NCBI GenBank assembly: GCA_029339505.1
Contig: JAQISU010000109.1
Coordinates: 1,268,001 to 1,332,000 of the forward strand
Reading direction: 5' to 3'
Origin: Unio delphinus
Taxonomy: Eukaryota; Mollusca; Bivalvia; Unionida; Unionidae
DNA: 64,000 nucleotides
Part shown: in pieces, positions 38,631 through 48,616 of the stretch
Layout of the letters: each line of letters starts with the position of its first letter
How positions within the stretch are numbered: position 1 is the first letter of the stretch
Translations under genes and position numbers: made by a program
Notes under the pieces: model-generated
Databases searched by the model: none
Seen by the model: the letters and a program-made list of their open reading frames with translations, nothing else
Told to the model about the DNA's origin: nothing

Positions 38631-38647
38631 GTTATTATATATAAATT
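38631..38647. promoter_or_regulatory. Bidirectional TATA-like start region
   Basis: The 17 bases between the divergent ATPase and PLA2 start codons contain TATATAATAAC read towards the ATPase and ATATATAAATT read towards the PLA2 gene. The same TATATAATAAC-ATG arrangement precedes other genes in the element (46774, 49123, 50656). Confidence 0.55.
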
Positions 38648-39176
38648 ATGGATCTATATTGTGTAAAGTGTAAGGCGTGTACTGGCACAGATGACTTGAC
38701 TACGATTACAACTAAAAAAAAACGATCAGCACTTTCTGGTAAGTGTGTACAATGTAGTACAAAAAATTTAGATTTGTTTTCCTTGATAAATCAAAGGGAT
38801 TTAAAAAAAAAACGAGTAGGTGATATTGCAGCCAAGCTAGCTAAACTCCCGGGGACACCATGGGCGAAGTATCCAGGAGAAAAAACACTTTCCAGGATAT
38901 AGTTATTGTGGACTCGGAACCAGACTCGATATCAGACTCGATGATCAAAACCAACCCAAACCCGGTGAAGAAAAAAAAATAAACGTCATTGATAAGGCGT
39001 GTCATGCTCATGATGTTGCTTATAAAAGCAGCAATCTGCAACACAGACATTTCGCAGATGTGAAATTAATTCATGCGTTGGATTCTATCACTGATAAATC
39101 CTTCAAAGAAAAGTTGGCTTCATGGTTAGTAAAATCGGCTATGAAAGGTAAATTGATGATGGGTGCCGGTAATTAA
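38648..39176 (+). pseudogene. Zinc-ribbon plus phospholipase-A2-like protein, one frameshift
   Basis: The first 84 codons hold a Cys4 pattern (C5, C8, C33, C36) and end with LPGTPWAKYPGEK. At an A6 run (38879-38886) the frame changes. The +2 frame then reads a parvovirus/Polinton-type phospholipase A2 domain: YCGLGT (calcium-loop-like) and KACHAHDVAY, which holds the catalytic His-Asp pair, up to the stop at 39174. Parvoviruses use this domain to breach endosomal membranes (family knowledge); a similar role for Polinton particles is inference. The glycine-rich loop has YCGLGT where the parvoviral pattern is YxGPG. It lies eight bases before the integrase. Confidence 0.8.
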
Positions 39177-39184
39177 TAATAACA

Positions 39185-40128
39185 ATGGAATCTATTTGTT
39201 ATTCTCCAAAAGGATACTGGAGGGGCAAAGCAGCAATCGGTAAACTCGCTAGCGCCGCGAAGGTGAAATATACCACTGCAGCGGATTGGTTATCTAAACA
39301 GGCGATATGGAAAATTAAACTACCACCGCCTAAACAAATTAACTACTCGCAGTTTGATGTTAGCGTCCCTAATGAAGTTCATCAGGCTGATATATTATTT
39401 ATGTCGCATGATGGTTTCTACAAATACGCGTTAACCGTAGTTGATGTTGCAAGTCGATACAAACAAGAAGAACCGCTGAAGACAAAATCATCAACTGAAG
39501 TGGCTTCTGCATTTGAAAGGATTTATCGAAGAGGTCCTCTACGCTGGCCAAATCTATTACAAGTTGATCCTGGCAAGGAATTTCAGGGTGCGGTTCTATC
39601 AACAATGAAGCATCATAATGTCACCATACGACGAGGACATACTGCACTCCATCGCGATCAGGCAATTGTTGAACGATTTAATCGTACACTTGCTGAGCGG
39701 TTATTCGGATATCAAAACGCGAAAGAATTCATCCAGGATAAACGATCCCGTGAATGGGTCAAGAGATTATCAGCTGTGATTACCGAGCTGAATAATGAGA
39801 TTACTCGAACAATCAACATGAAACCTAACAACGCGATTAAAAAGAAGTATATACCAGTAAAACCACAAAAAGATTTTTTAAAACAACCAATACTCGGTAA
39901 TGTCACTGTTAGGTATTTATATGAACCAGGAGAGCTTGAAGGTGGTAAAAAAGGGCTACTGATCCTATTTGGAGTGTTACTGTACATAAAATATCTAGTA
40001 TAACACGATCTACGGGTAGACCAGCAATCTATAGATTGGATTTGACCGCTCCTCAGCGAGGATTTACTCGTGAACAACTGCAAGTGATACCCGAGAATAC
40101 TCAAATACTGCCGCGTGGTCTTAACTAG
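39185..40128 (+). pseudogene. Polinton integrase (RVE/DDE family), late frameshift
   Basis: Retrovirus-type integrase that inserts the element. In the 272-codon ORF an N-terminal helical region, including YSPKGYWRGKAAIGKLA, precedes the catalytic core. The DDE residues are D69 (HQADIL), D128 (LQVDPGKEF) and E163 (AIVERFNRT), with the D-35-E spacing of the family. At an A6 run around 39947 the frame changes. The new frame continues with DPIWSVTVHK and RGFTREQLQVIP, the usual chromodomain-like C-terminus, to a stop at 40126-40128. The single frameshift leaves the core intact. The end overlaps the convergent HNH gene by eight bases. The start is preceded by TAATAACAATG-type sequence. Confidence 0.93.
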
Positions 40129-40414
40129 CACCTCTTTGTCTGTTGCATTCAAGACAAGTCAGCATCACATTATCTCTGGTATGACCTACGCTGCTATCTT
40201 TTCTGTCTACGGTAAATTGTCGAGGATTTTTATCCGACCAACTCCAACTCATTATACAATTGCAACTCGCGCAGTGATTATTCTCTTGTTGCTTCAGCGT
40301 AATTATTAATTCAGCATCAATATCAAATTCTCTGTTATTTTTTTTATCCTGCTGTTTATAACCAGAAAGTTTTTTTCTGATTATGTACTTGACTGTCAAG
40401 GCTGACAATATCAC
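40121..40414 (-). pseudogene. HNH-type endonuclease module, C-terminal part of the replication protein
   Basis: The minus-strand frame holds CASCNC, then QFTVDRKDSSVGHTRDN and LTCLECNRQRG. This is a zinc-binding HNH/endonuclease-VII-like fold: two CxxC-type pairs around a D-R-x-D..GH..DN core. It begins with SALTVKYIIRKKLSGYKQQD, a lysine-rich helical linker, and directly follows the helicase frame, from which one frame change separates it. In related invertebrate elements I know this module as the tail of a polymerase-helicase protein (from memory). A separate small gene is possible, but no good start of its own is seen. Confidence 0.75.
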
Positions 40415-40420
40415 TTTTCT

Positions 40421-41373
40421 GTAGTGTCATTATCATCTAAAACAAATATTCGAAGTTGATTTATTCTTCGTATTCTGGATACTGCGAGATAAACTAAATT
40501 TGACCATTCGATGTGATTATCCACCATCCAAACAATTGTATCTGATATAGTCAATCCTTATGCAGAATGTATCGTCGCTGCGTAACCTAGCGTCCATGGG
40601 GATTTATCAGCGCGTAATGCATCTTCGACGACACTGATATCAACCAGCACAATATCATTTAACACTAAATTCTGCTTTCTTGACTATGTCAAGCCTGGAA
40701 TATCAACTTCAATATTCTGTTTTCGTGTATCCGAAGGCCTATAACACAACGGTACTGGAAGTGTTGTAAATTTTTCTTTATGCAATTCAAATAACTGCAT
40801 CTGAAGTGTGTCTCTGGCTGTTTTTCTACTTGCTACTATCACACTGTTTGGTCTCCACGCTTCCCAGAAGTCACATAATGGTGTTTCTGAAATTATTTCA
40901 CGCGCTATCTTACATTGGATTCTATCAGGTTGTAATCTGATTAGTTTCTTGAACTCGCGTAATTGTTCATCAAGTGTTCTATGATCAGTGTTAATTTCTT
41001 CATAATAGTCTACAAAATTCTTTAGCCAATCATGCGGCGATAAACCGACCAATGGTGGTAGTTGACCATGATCTCCGCACATGACGACTTTTGTATTCGC
41101 TAACAATAACCAATCGAGAAATCTTTGTAATACATCTAATGACACCGTGCATATCTCATCCCAAATAATGACTTCAGGAATAAATTTCTCACCCATTCCT
41201 TTAGGAGTTGATTCATCGCCTTTCCATCGAAAGAAACTGTGATAAGTACAGGCATTTACCCCTCGCTCTTTCATCTCTCTGGAGAGTCTGTGTGTTGGTG
41301 TTAGTACAATCATATTTGATTTGGAAACGCTAGAGTTTCTACGAAATAACTCAATCGCACGAGTCGTCTTTCC
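40421..41373 (-). pseudogene. Superfamily 1 helicase domain of the replication protein
   Basis: The Walker A loop is split by an in-frame stop at 41374-41376: LNGCGG lies before it and GKTTRAIELF after it. The 40684-41313 frame follows with TYHSFFRWKG, VIIWDEI (Walker B) and CGDHGQLPP (motif III). After a second stop (40684-40686) the same frame carries GYAATIHSA, a third stop near 40562, then GLTISDT and LVYLAVSRI (motifs V/VI), ending at 40425. Motif order is that of RecD/Pif1-like SF1 enzymes. It shares its frame exactly with the polymerase segment before it, so polymerase and helicase appear to be one polypeptide. Confidence 0.85.
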
Positions 41374-42020
41374 TCACCCGCCACAACCGTTTAGGTAGCT
41401 GTTTTTATATATACATATTGGATCCGATATCTGCGGTGCATTAGATAGTTCTGATATCTGATTATTTTTCAAGTAATTGTGTTCAATCGTAACATCTGCT
41501 GATTTGGAATAATCACACGGTATTTCCAGCTTAATTCTCCATGATCGCCAACTCTCGTCAGAATTAGTGAATTCAGCCACTGCTTCTCGATGTTTTACAT
41601 CTATATAAAATGAATCAGTAGCTACTCTAACTGCGGTGTCAGGAAATCTATTTATCATCGAAAATAAATTGATAGAAGCATAAGCCAGCATAGATGCTCT
41701 CAAATGTGTATACTGAAGATTTTCTCCGTCTGCGTAAGTAACAATTGTACCAACTTTTGTTCCATCGGACAAGAAAGCGTCTTTACGATCGACATATATG
41801 CCTTTAGATGTTATATCCGTGATTATAAAATCGTACTCAACGCTATCTATATTCAATCGTGAAGAATATCTTATATTGTCGTATTTTCCACCTGGAGTAA
41901 ATTTACCAATTATTCTTCTACCAAGATCTTTTGCGTCTTTATTCCTAACTTCAAATAGCTGTTGGGACCATTTCACGATATTTTCTTCGTCAAGATCGGG
42001 AAACTTTTCGTTGTTCGCTG
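41374..42020 (-). pseudogene. DNA polymerase B palm segment (catalytic motifs)
   Basis: Minus-strand frame 41374-41976, continuing open a little upstream. Important blocks are DLGRRIIGKFTPGG, HLRASMLAYASINLF and VRVATDSFYID. The last is the polymerase B motif C (normally YxDTDS), here with Ala for the first Asp, as occurs in this subfamily. A frame change around 42010-42020 separates it from the motif A segment. It ends with SYLNGCGG, the first half of the helicase Walker A loop, in the same frame. Confidence 0.85.
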
Positions 42021-42584
42021 ATTATACTGTCTAGATTGGGTTGTGGTAACCAAACCTCAGTCTGCGCGTAATATGATATAATCGCTTCACTGACAATCAA
42101 CGTTAACAGCATTTTAGAATCGATTATATACCGTAACAGCACTATTGACATCCAGTGTTTTTCAGATATATGTCTACCAATCTAAACATAACAGCACGGA
42201 TGAAGTCCTGTAGCCAATCCAAATGATACCACACGAGCGAATCCGGTTAAATCAAAATCGGGCAGTGGCCCATTAATCGCAAGACGGGCCATCTCATGTG
42301 TGGGATGTCCAAATCGCTTGAAGTACTTAGCACATTCTCCGTACCCGAGAAAACTCCCTGGATAACACGCGACCATGTCAACTGAAATAATACTTTCACG
42401 GTCATATTTTGTATTCCATTATCCGCCGTAGTTGTATTTGATGTAGCTTGATTTGATGTCTGTGAGAAATTCAGTTCTTGTTGGTTTCCATGTGTTTCTC
42501 TTTCTCGCAAAATGAGCTGCAACCGACGAAATTGTAAAACAGTTTGCTAGTAATTGTTCGTCGTCGAAACTCTCCGAGAAACTA
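42021..42584 (-). pseudogene. DNA polymerase B motif A segment
   Basis: One minus-strand frame contains ISVDMVACYPGSFLG, the motif A of protein-primed-type polymerase B, followed by KRFGHPTHEMARLAINGPLP. In-frame stops occur at about 42419 and 42179, and the frame is lost near 42010. Upstream it connects, via a frame change in the A7 run at 42594-42600, to the N-terminal ORF. Taken alone this looks like two short ORFs; the collinear order shows the single gene. Confidence 0.8.
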
Positions 42585-43631
42585 CTAGCTAGTTTTTTTC
42601 ATTGCGTGTTGGAGAGCCTCAGTGCGGTATAATTCTCCACTGGGTCTTACAAATTGATCGAATCTACCTTCTTCGTCTTCAAAACTGTGAAGTAACCACA
42701 CTGACACATGATCGTTTTTACTCAACTGGTGAATAAAATCAAATAGTTTCTCTTCATAGAATTCTTCACCCGAGAACTCCCCGGAAAATTCCGGTGGTAT
42801 ATATTTTATGGTTCTATCCCGTGGAAATATTGTTACTGCAGGTGTCCATGCGTGTTCATTATGATCAATAATTTTGATTGGAGCTCCTTGTGATTTATAT
42901 TTTGATTCGTATAATATCTCGCCGGTTATCGTCGTTACTGATATTGGGAATCTTAATGATGTTTCTAATTTGGTTATATCCTGGATCGTTGCTCCGTTCT
43001 TCCTAACTGTTAATTCCCATTCATTTATTCTCTTGCGTCTTAGATCAGTCAATTTGTTTCCACGCAGCGCAATTGTGAAGTGTTCTATTATTCGTTCTGC
43101 TACACAATTCATTCTTGACGAAGTCAACAGTGACAGTTTCATCGGAGCTAGTTTTTCAATACTCGGTTTATCATTTAACGGATATATCCCATAAACAACT
43201 GCTGTTACAGGATAAGATCTTTCGTAATACGGTTTGTCAATTCCAGTCAAAATTCCTAGTTTGGAATCACGACTTACAGTGACAGTTCTTTTATCCTTCA
43301 AGATGGGTACAAATTTATCCCTGATAATCCAATCTCCTGTGTCTGAACGGATAATGAATTTTATTCTAAAAAAATACCTTTTTCGCCCAAGATGTGAGAT
43401 TATCACTGCTGCGCTTTTATCGTTCATGGTAGCATCAACGTCACCATCGATTCGAAATGTCGACCAACAGTGAGATGCTCCATCACGCTTGAATTCATTA
43501 AAACAATCACGAATTTTACCTATCATGGTTCTATCACGAATTCTACCCTTTGGTGTATTAGAGACTCTATCGAGATTGAATTTAGCACTTTTCCGGGGTG
43601 TAATTTTCGATAATCTCTTGAATTCCTTCAT
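42585..43631 (-). CDS. N-terminal region of the polymerase-helicase-HNH protein
   Basis: 348 open codons from the ATG at 43629-43631. It begins MKEFKRLSKITPRKSAKFNL and is basic at the N-terminus. No exonuclease triad could be recognised, although one would be expected in most Polinton polymerases. Blocks such as RKRINEWELTVRKNGATIQD and NEHAWTPAVTIFPRD precede the polymerase motifs. The frame ends just after KKTS at an A run (42594-42600), beyond which the neighbouring frame continues. It is head to head with the small Cys-rich gene at 43688, leaving a 56-bp AT-rich spacer. Confidence 0.8.
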   Translation of the reverse strand: MKEFKRLSKITPRKSAKFNLDRVSNTPKGRIRDRTMIGKIRDCFNEFKRDGASHCWSTFRIDGDVDATMNDKSAAVIISHLGRKRYFFRIKFIIRSDTGDWIIRDKFVPILKDKRTVTVSRDSKLGILTGIDKPYYERSYPVTAVVYGIYPLNDKPSIEKLAPMKLSLLTSSRMNCVAERIIEHFTIALRGNKLTDLRRKRINEWELTVRKNGATIQDITKLETSLRFPISVTTITGEILYESKYKSQGAPIKIIDHNEHAWTPAVTIFPRDRTIKYIPPEFSGEFSGEEFYEEKLFDFIHQLSKNDHVSVWLLHSFEDEEGRFDQFVRPSGELYRTEALQHAMKKTS

Positions 43632-43687
43632 ACTATAATTAAAACAAGTATTTAAATAGAGAATTTAATAATAATGAATCATTGCAA

Positions 43688-43963
43688 ATGGCTTATGATT
43701 GGATAGTAACCCCGTGTAACAAATCATGCCGAAAGGAGTTCTGTGGATGTCATATGCAAAATTTTCGACGTGGAAGCCTTGGCCCGATCCCTTGTATACG
43801 ATGTGGGATAGGGGTGCGAGGAAAATCACAGTTGTGTCTCGGTTGCGGTGGTAAGCGATATAGGTAGTTGAAGCGTTACTATGATAAGAGAGCTAAACAC
43901 TCCATCAATGACTCTGATCCTGATAGTGTCAGCGGCAATGACAAAGTCATAAGAACTCCTTAA
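43688..43963 (+). pseudogene. Small Cys-rich (zinc-ribbon-like) protein
   Basis: Reads MAYDWIVTPCNKSCRKEFCG, then LGPIPCIRCGIGVRGKSQLC, LGCGGKRYR. Nine or so cysteines in CxxxC/CxC/CxxC arrangement suggest one or two zinc ribbons. An in-frame stop (43865-43867) precedes a further 31 open codons, LKRYYDKRAKHSIND..., ending at 43963. Function unknown; the position beside the polymerase promoter region suggests a DNA-binding or regulatory role (inference). The start at 43688 was chosen as the first ATG of this frame; an upstream ATG (43675) is in another frame. Confidence 0.6.
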
Positions 43964-44037
43964 GACTACGTTGATTGATTTCCAAATGTTATCATTAGAC
44001 GAAACAATGAATTAGACAAATAGTATTATGTATATAA

Positions 44038-44369
44038 ATGAACCAAGAATTCCGACCGCATCCCGTGATCAGCAAGTATGAAGCATCCAGTGATGGTATT
44101 GTCAGAGATCGTAAACTGAAGAAACCAGTTGGTGTTGTGAATAATCAGGGATTTTGAGGTTTACTGCTGGAGGGAAAATGCATCTTAATCATAGAATAAT
44201 ATATGAATGTTTCCATGGATTGATCAAGGATTGTTTTGTTATCGATCACATTGATTCCAATCCTAAGAACAATGTTTTGTCAAATCTGCAGGCTATCTCA
44301 CAAAGTGAGAATTTAAACGAGGAAAGACTGGACAATACTCGAAAAAGCGAGACCTGTAAAATCATTTAA
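44038..44369 (+). pseudogene. HNH homing-type endonuclease, one frameshift
   Basis: The ATG at 44038 sits directly after TATATAA. The first frame reads HPVISKYEASSDGIVRDRKL, similar to the NUMOD4 motif that precedes many phage HNH enzymes. It meets a stop at 44155-44157, where the frame changes. The second frame reads NHRIIYECFHGLI, FVIDHIDSNPKNNVLSNLQA, an HNH_3-type catalytic core (H...DHIDxNPxNN). Such enzymes cut DNA and spread themselves or their host element. About 105 residues in all, normal for the type. Unlike the HNH module at 40121-40414, it has no cysteine pairs. Confidence 0.82.
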
Positions 44370-45036
44370 TATAACAAATAACGAGGAAATAGGATTTCAA
44401 TAAATAGCTAAGGCCGGTAGGTATTTCGATATTTGTCCACCTTCTGTTCAATACGTTGCAGAGGGAATTGATCGATCTGCGATTTCATAAAAGACTGGAC
44501 AAAAAAATTCAATTCGTTTATGTATAGGCGCCTATCTCTGGGTTCATTTTTGAAAAATATATTTTTCATATTAGAAGTATATAATTATCAATAATATGAA
44601 TTCTCAAAATATCAATGAGGTTATAACCGAAATTTTAATTTTGAAATCTCAGGGGGTTTACATATCAGATAGTTTAAACTGAGATCAAATTATGTCCGAC
44701 TTCCAGGATATTGAATACGGCGCTATGAATAACAAATATGTACTACCCAAAAAATATGCCCTTATTAAACGAATTCAGAAATCAATTCGCAAATCCCTTC
44801 TATGCTGTGACGACGTCAGTAAGTTTGTCCCGTTATTTACTATCGTGGAAAAAATAAGAAAGGAATTAGGGTAGGAATATGAAATAAAAAGAACAATTAA
44901 TTCAAAAATCAGACATATAAGATTGTTAATTGAACAAAACGATAAAAAAGACCTTCGGATGGTCGGTTTTAGTCAATACTGGCGTGTAGTAATATATTTT
45001 TAGATTCAAATTGGAAAATTGTTTACAATTTAAATA
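44370..45036. other. Small ORFs of unknown function
   Basis: A plus-strand ORF of 28 codons (44597-44683, MNSQNINEVITEILILKSQG...) is followed, in another frame, by one of 60 codons at 44692-44874 (MSDFQDIEYGAMNNKYVLPK...VEKIRKELG). Together they may be one small protein with a break. The rest, including 44875-45030, has nothing recognisable. No domain was found. Confidence 0.4.
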
Positions 45037-46204
45037 ATGGTTAATGAGTCATTAACGACTAGATTGGCTCGTGAAAGATTAGATGCGATTAAAAGATTTA
45101 TACCAATCCGCGACTCTGTCAGAAATAAACTACAAGCTAGACAGAGTTTACAAACGGATTTTGCTGCGGGATCTGAAGAGTTGTTTAAACCAATAACCAC
45201 AGCAACAAAGGGGGTAATATCAGCTACTGAGCGTGCTATATGGGGAGATATTTCCGAGACGGGGGAAAAAAGAAAAGAAAAACTTCTTATTGGTGAACTT
45301 GAAAAAAAAGCAACAGGAACTGAAAAAATAGCAAAAAAATCCAAACAAACAAAAAAATCTTTAAAAACACTTCCTGGTGATATAATAACTGCTGCAAGAC
45401 GACAAGAACAACAAGAACGAGAACAACAAGAACGAGAACAACGAGAACGAGAACAACGAGAACGAGAATTTCTTGAAGAACTTGAAGAAGAACTTGCTAG
45501 TAGACCACCACTTAATCACACCGCCTGAACCTCAACAAGAAGAAAATGGTAAAAAAGAAAGGGTTTCATTCAAAGATAAATTTATTCCGGATAAACTCAA
45601 TGAATTAAAAAATAAAAGATTTTTCAATATTGAAGAAATGGCTAAATTCGTCGTTAATAGTTTTAATTACAAACAACGATATCTCGGCGATGATTATAAA
45701 ACCGTAGACAAGAAAACATGGAAAGATGGATTATTTCGTGTGTTTACAAAAAAGGAACAAATAAGAGATAAGGATGAAAATGATACATATCAGCTTTATA
45801 TCAAAGCAATAGAAAAAGTTGAAACAAAAACAGAAGAAGATCCTGAATTTCTTCATTTACCAAAACAATCAAAACGTCTTGATATAACACAAGGTGCAAT
45901 TGGTATCACTGGCGAAAAAGAACAATCAGGACATGAATATTCCAGTAGTAGCCCAAGAGGGATTTCAGGTAGCGGTCTAATTCAATGCCCTGGAAATATT
46001 CTCAGCGATATATCACGATTAGAAGTTCTCATCGGAGGGAAACGAGCTGGAAATAACTCACCGGAAGTAATTAATGAAGCAGCTGATATCTGCAGGCGGT
46101 TATTTTAAGGCGGTGTTATGGATATTGGTATATATCGAGATTTCATTGATGAGTTAGTTGAAAATCCTACGGATTTTTCCCATCATGGTTACAATAGCGA
46201 CTAA
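45037..46204 (+). pseudogene. Charged coiled-coil virion-associated protein (unknown role)
   Basis: Starts MVNESLTTRLARERLDAIKR and runs 163 codons, ending in repeated QEREQ units. The frame changes near 45500-45520, and a second frame continues from about 45505 to a stop at 46106 (for example FKDKFIPDKLNELKNKRFFN and ...SRLEVLIGGKRAGNNSPEVI). The same frame stays open 31 codons more to 46204. The QERE tract is encoded by an imperfect hexanucleotide repeat (45409-45468) and would form a coiled coil. The SRLEVLIGxxRAGNNSxE block is a conserved feature I associate with Polinton proteins of unknown function. It is the first of the plus-strand structural series. Confidence 0.65.
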
Positions 46205-46249
46205 TCTGATGACAAAGTCATCGCATTAGATAAATATCATTTAAATAAG

Positions 46250-46780
46250 ATGATCATACACTACAACCATGATAAACCAACCAACGTCTATGTAGTTAAT
46301 TCACGGTTTCCAGTTTATAACGCGTACTATGGTGATGGTCTCGGTGATACAATTGCAGGGTTATTTGCAAGAATGGCTCAAAAAGTAGCGCCGCTAGTAA
46401 AACAATTACCGATGAAAGCCATTGATGTTATTCTTGATAAAGGTATGAGCGCTGTTGGGGATGATGCCGAAAAAGCACTTTCCGCCGCGAAGGATAAACT
46501 AGCGTCGTTGATTCGAGCACGAAGGAAACCAGTGATGAAATCACCATTGACGACTCTGTCGTTACCGTTACCATCTACAGCGGAAATGCCCGCGAGTGTT
46601 AGTAGAATAATAAATAACGCAGTGGATCAGAAACTAGCGTCGCTGATGACTCCGTCATACACCAACGACCAAAGCAACATCGCAAATATGATAGCGGGTA
46701 GCGGCTTAAAAAAAACCACGACGAGGTCGTCAACGATGAAAATCCTACGGATTTTACGATTTAGATCAATACATATATAA
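46250..46780 (+). CDS. Glycine-rich amphipathic virion protein, adenovirus pVI-like candidate
   Basis: Open for 176 codons. Early on it has YGDGLGDTIAGLFARMAQKV followed by APLVKQLPMKAIDVILDKGM, a glycine-led amphipathic helix pair like the membrane-lytic segment of minor capsid proteins in adenoviruses and Polintons. The middle is basic (RARRKPVMKS), and it ends with AGSGLKKTTTRSSTMKILRI, which may contain protease sites. It is one of the few genes here without an internal stop. It is four bases before the major capsid gene. The assignment rests on composition and position. Confidence 0.6.
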   Translation: MIIHYNHDKPTNVYVVNSRFPVYNAYYGDGLGDTIAGLFARMAQKVAPLVKQLPMKAIDVILDKGMSAVGDDAEKALSAAKDKLASLIRARRKPVMKSPLTTLSLPLPSTAEMPASVSRIINNAVDQKLASLMTPSYTNDQSNIANMIAGSGLKKTTTRSSTMKILRILRFRSIHI

Positions 46781-46784
46781 TAAA
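46774..46784 (+). promoter_or_regulatory. TATATAATAAA start motif of the capsid gene
   Basis: TATATAATAAA ends directly at the ATG of the major capsid protein. The same short-spaced motif is found before 38630 (minus), 49133 and 50666. Confidence 0.5.
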
Positions 46785-48196
46785 ATGTTCAAACAGTCAC
46801 CTGATCCAGCGTTTGATCTGGACGCCCCAGTGCGCAAGAATGATTCTGTACGTGATTATCCATTTTATGCCTATCACGCAATACAACCAGATAGTCGAAC
46901 AAGAATTGATCTTCAAGTTCATGATACCAGTAACTACTTTCTACCGTGTGAAGCGTTTATCGAAGTAGAAGGAGAACTTATACGAACAGATGATACAGCA
47001 TATCCAAATGACACTCAAGTCGGATTTGTCAATAATGGGATCATGGCGTTATTCGAGAGGGCAAAATATCTCATCGATGGAAAAGAGATTGAGTCGATAG
47101 ATCTTGATGTTGATGTGGCTACAACAATAATCGGGTTAGCGAGATATTCTGATGATTATACAAGATCTGCAGGCCCTTCTATGATGTTTGCAAAGGATGG
47201 TAAAAATACCGCTGAAAAAAATCAATTTATTATAAGACGACCACAGAATAATGCTCGTAATGCTAATGTTGATGTCGAGGATATGATTATAAACGATAAT
47301 CCCGATTTCAACCTAGGAGCTGCAACACGTATGTCAATGTTTTGAGGAGCACGTAGATCATTCTCATGCGCGATTCCACTGCATCATATATTTGGATTCT
47401 GCAGAAATGTTCGAAAAAGTTATTTATGGAGCAAAACACAGTAACACTCGTGCGAAAGGGTGACGACAATGATGCGATTTAGAGGATTCCAGCAGATGAT
47501 GCACATCAAGATGCTGATGCTGGTAAAGTCGTTTTAACAAAATTGTCATTGTGGATGCCAGTGTTGACTCCATCAATCACCGCAGAAGAACGATTACTAT
47601 CATTTATGGATCAAGGAGGAAAATCATTAATGAGTTGGTTAACAACGAGTACAGATGTTAAGCAATCAGATATTAATGGGTTATTTACGTGGAACCTAGC
47701 ATCAAAACAAGGCGTTTCAGCTCTACGTCATATATTTATTGCATTACAGAATACTACAAAAACTGGTAATCAACGACGCAGTCATATGATATTTGATCAA
47801 CTTGGTATTACTAACGTCTCACTGAGAATAAACGGCCAGCAAGAACCATCCGAGGATATACAACTTAATTACTTTCACAACCATATTGCCCGCGTGTATC
47901 ACAGATTGTTGTCATATATGGCGCGCGATTAAAATGTCGATACTGGTTTGCAGATATCACAACACGATTTTAAGAATTTATATCCGATTTATTACTTTTC
48001 GCTGGAACATCTTGATTTAACAAGACAGTCAGTCGTTGATATACACTTTAGAGCCAGTGTAAACCGCGTTGTTATTGGTGAGCATGCTATTCCCCACTAC
48101 AGAGCGATTGCTGTTATTCTCAGTGATAAATCAATGCTACTCGAAGGTGTTGGCGGAAGAATGAGAGTTATAGATGCGACAGTAGAAAACATGTAG
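46785..48196 (+). pseudogene. Major capsid protein (double jelly-roll), several breaks
   Basis: Begins MFKQSPDPAFDLDAPVRKND. Blocks NYFLPCEAFIEVEGEL and NNGIMALFERAKYLIDGKEI are characteristic of the N-terminal jelly roll of Polinton major capsid proteins. The first frame stops at 47343-47345 but continues open to about 47420, where the frame changes. The second frame has a stop at 47480, then an ORF 47543-47932 (MSLWMPVLTPSITAEERLLS...), a stop at 47930-47932, and the same frame from 47948 to 48196 ends ...GGRMRVIDATVENM. Total length, about 470 codons, is normal for the family. Assignment is by conserved blocks and position before the protease; a structure prediction would confirm it. Confidence 0.78.
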
Positions 48197-48242
48197 TGTT
48201 TTCCAAAAACATGTAACAATTAGATCAATCTGTTATTGTATA

Positions 48243-48616
48243 ATGTCATATAGTCATATTAGTGTTACGTTAACTCCCGGTCAACTCAAGAAATTGCAAT
48301 CGGAATCAGCTAAAAAATGTGGAACCACGATCACGCTGAAACACAATCAGATGACTGGCGGGGCGAATAAATTGTCGCTGACAACTCGTCAGATAAAACA
48401 CTTCAATGATGCGTTTGATGATAAAAAAAAGGCGTTCAAATCACTCTCTCTGCGGCTGCTATCAAAACCGGCGGTATATTCCCGTTGTTAGCTGCGATTG
48501 CAGCGTTGATTGCGGCAGTGGCCCCAGCTGCGGCGTTAGGAGCCGTTGGTACCGCGGCAGAGATGGCACTAAAGAAAGAAACTGGGAGTGGGTATAAAAA
48601 AAAGGAAAGGGTCTAA
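48243..48616 (+). pseudogene. Small Ala/Gly-rich virion protein, adenovirus pX-like candidate
   Basis: Reads SHISVTLTPGQLKKLQSESA and CGTTITLKHNQMTGG. At an A8 run (48421-48428) the frame changes. The new frame reads ITLSAAAIKTGGIFPLLAAI and then a long Ala-rich hydrophobic stretch, LIAAVAPAAALGAVGTAA, ending KKETGSGYKKK at a stop at 48614-48616. The GxxITL..Q/A..K/TGG block occurs twice, before and after the break. Such repeat blocks followed by an Ala-rich membrane-active segment are a recurring Polinton virion protein, compared with adenovirus core protein X. Role in membrane penetration is inference. Confidence 0.6.

Noticed and set aside
42874..43473. Plus-strand ORFs of 106 and 79 codons
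   Set aside because: Antisense shadows of the polymerase N-terminal gene.
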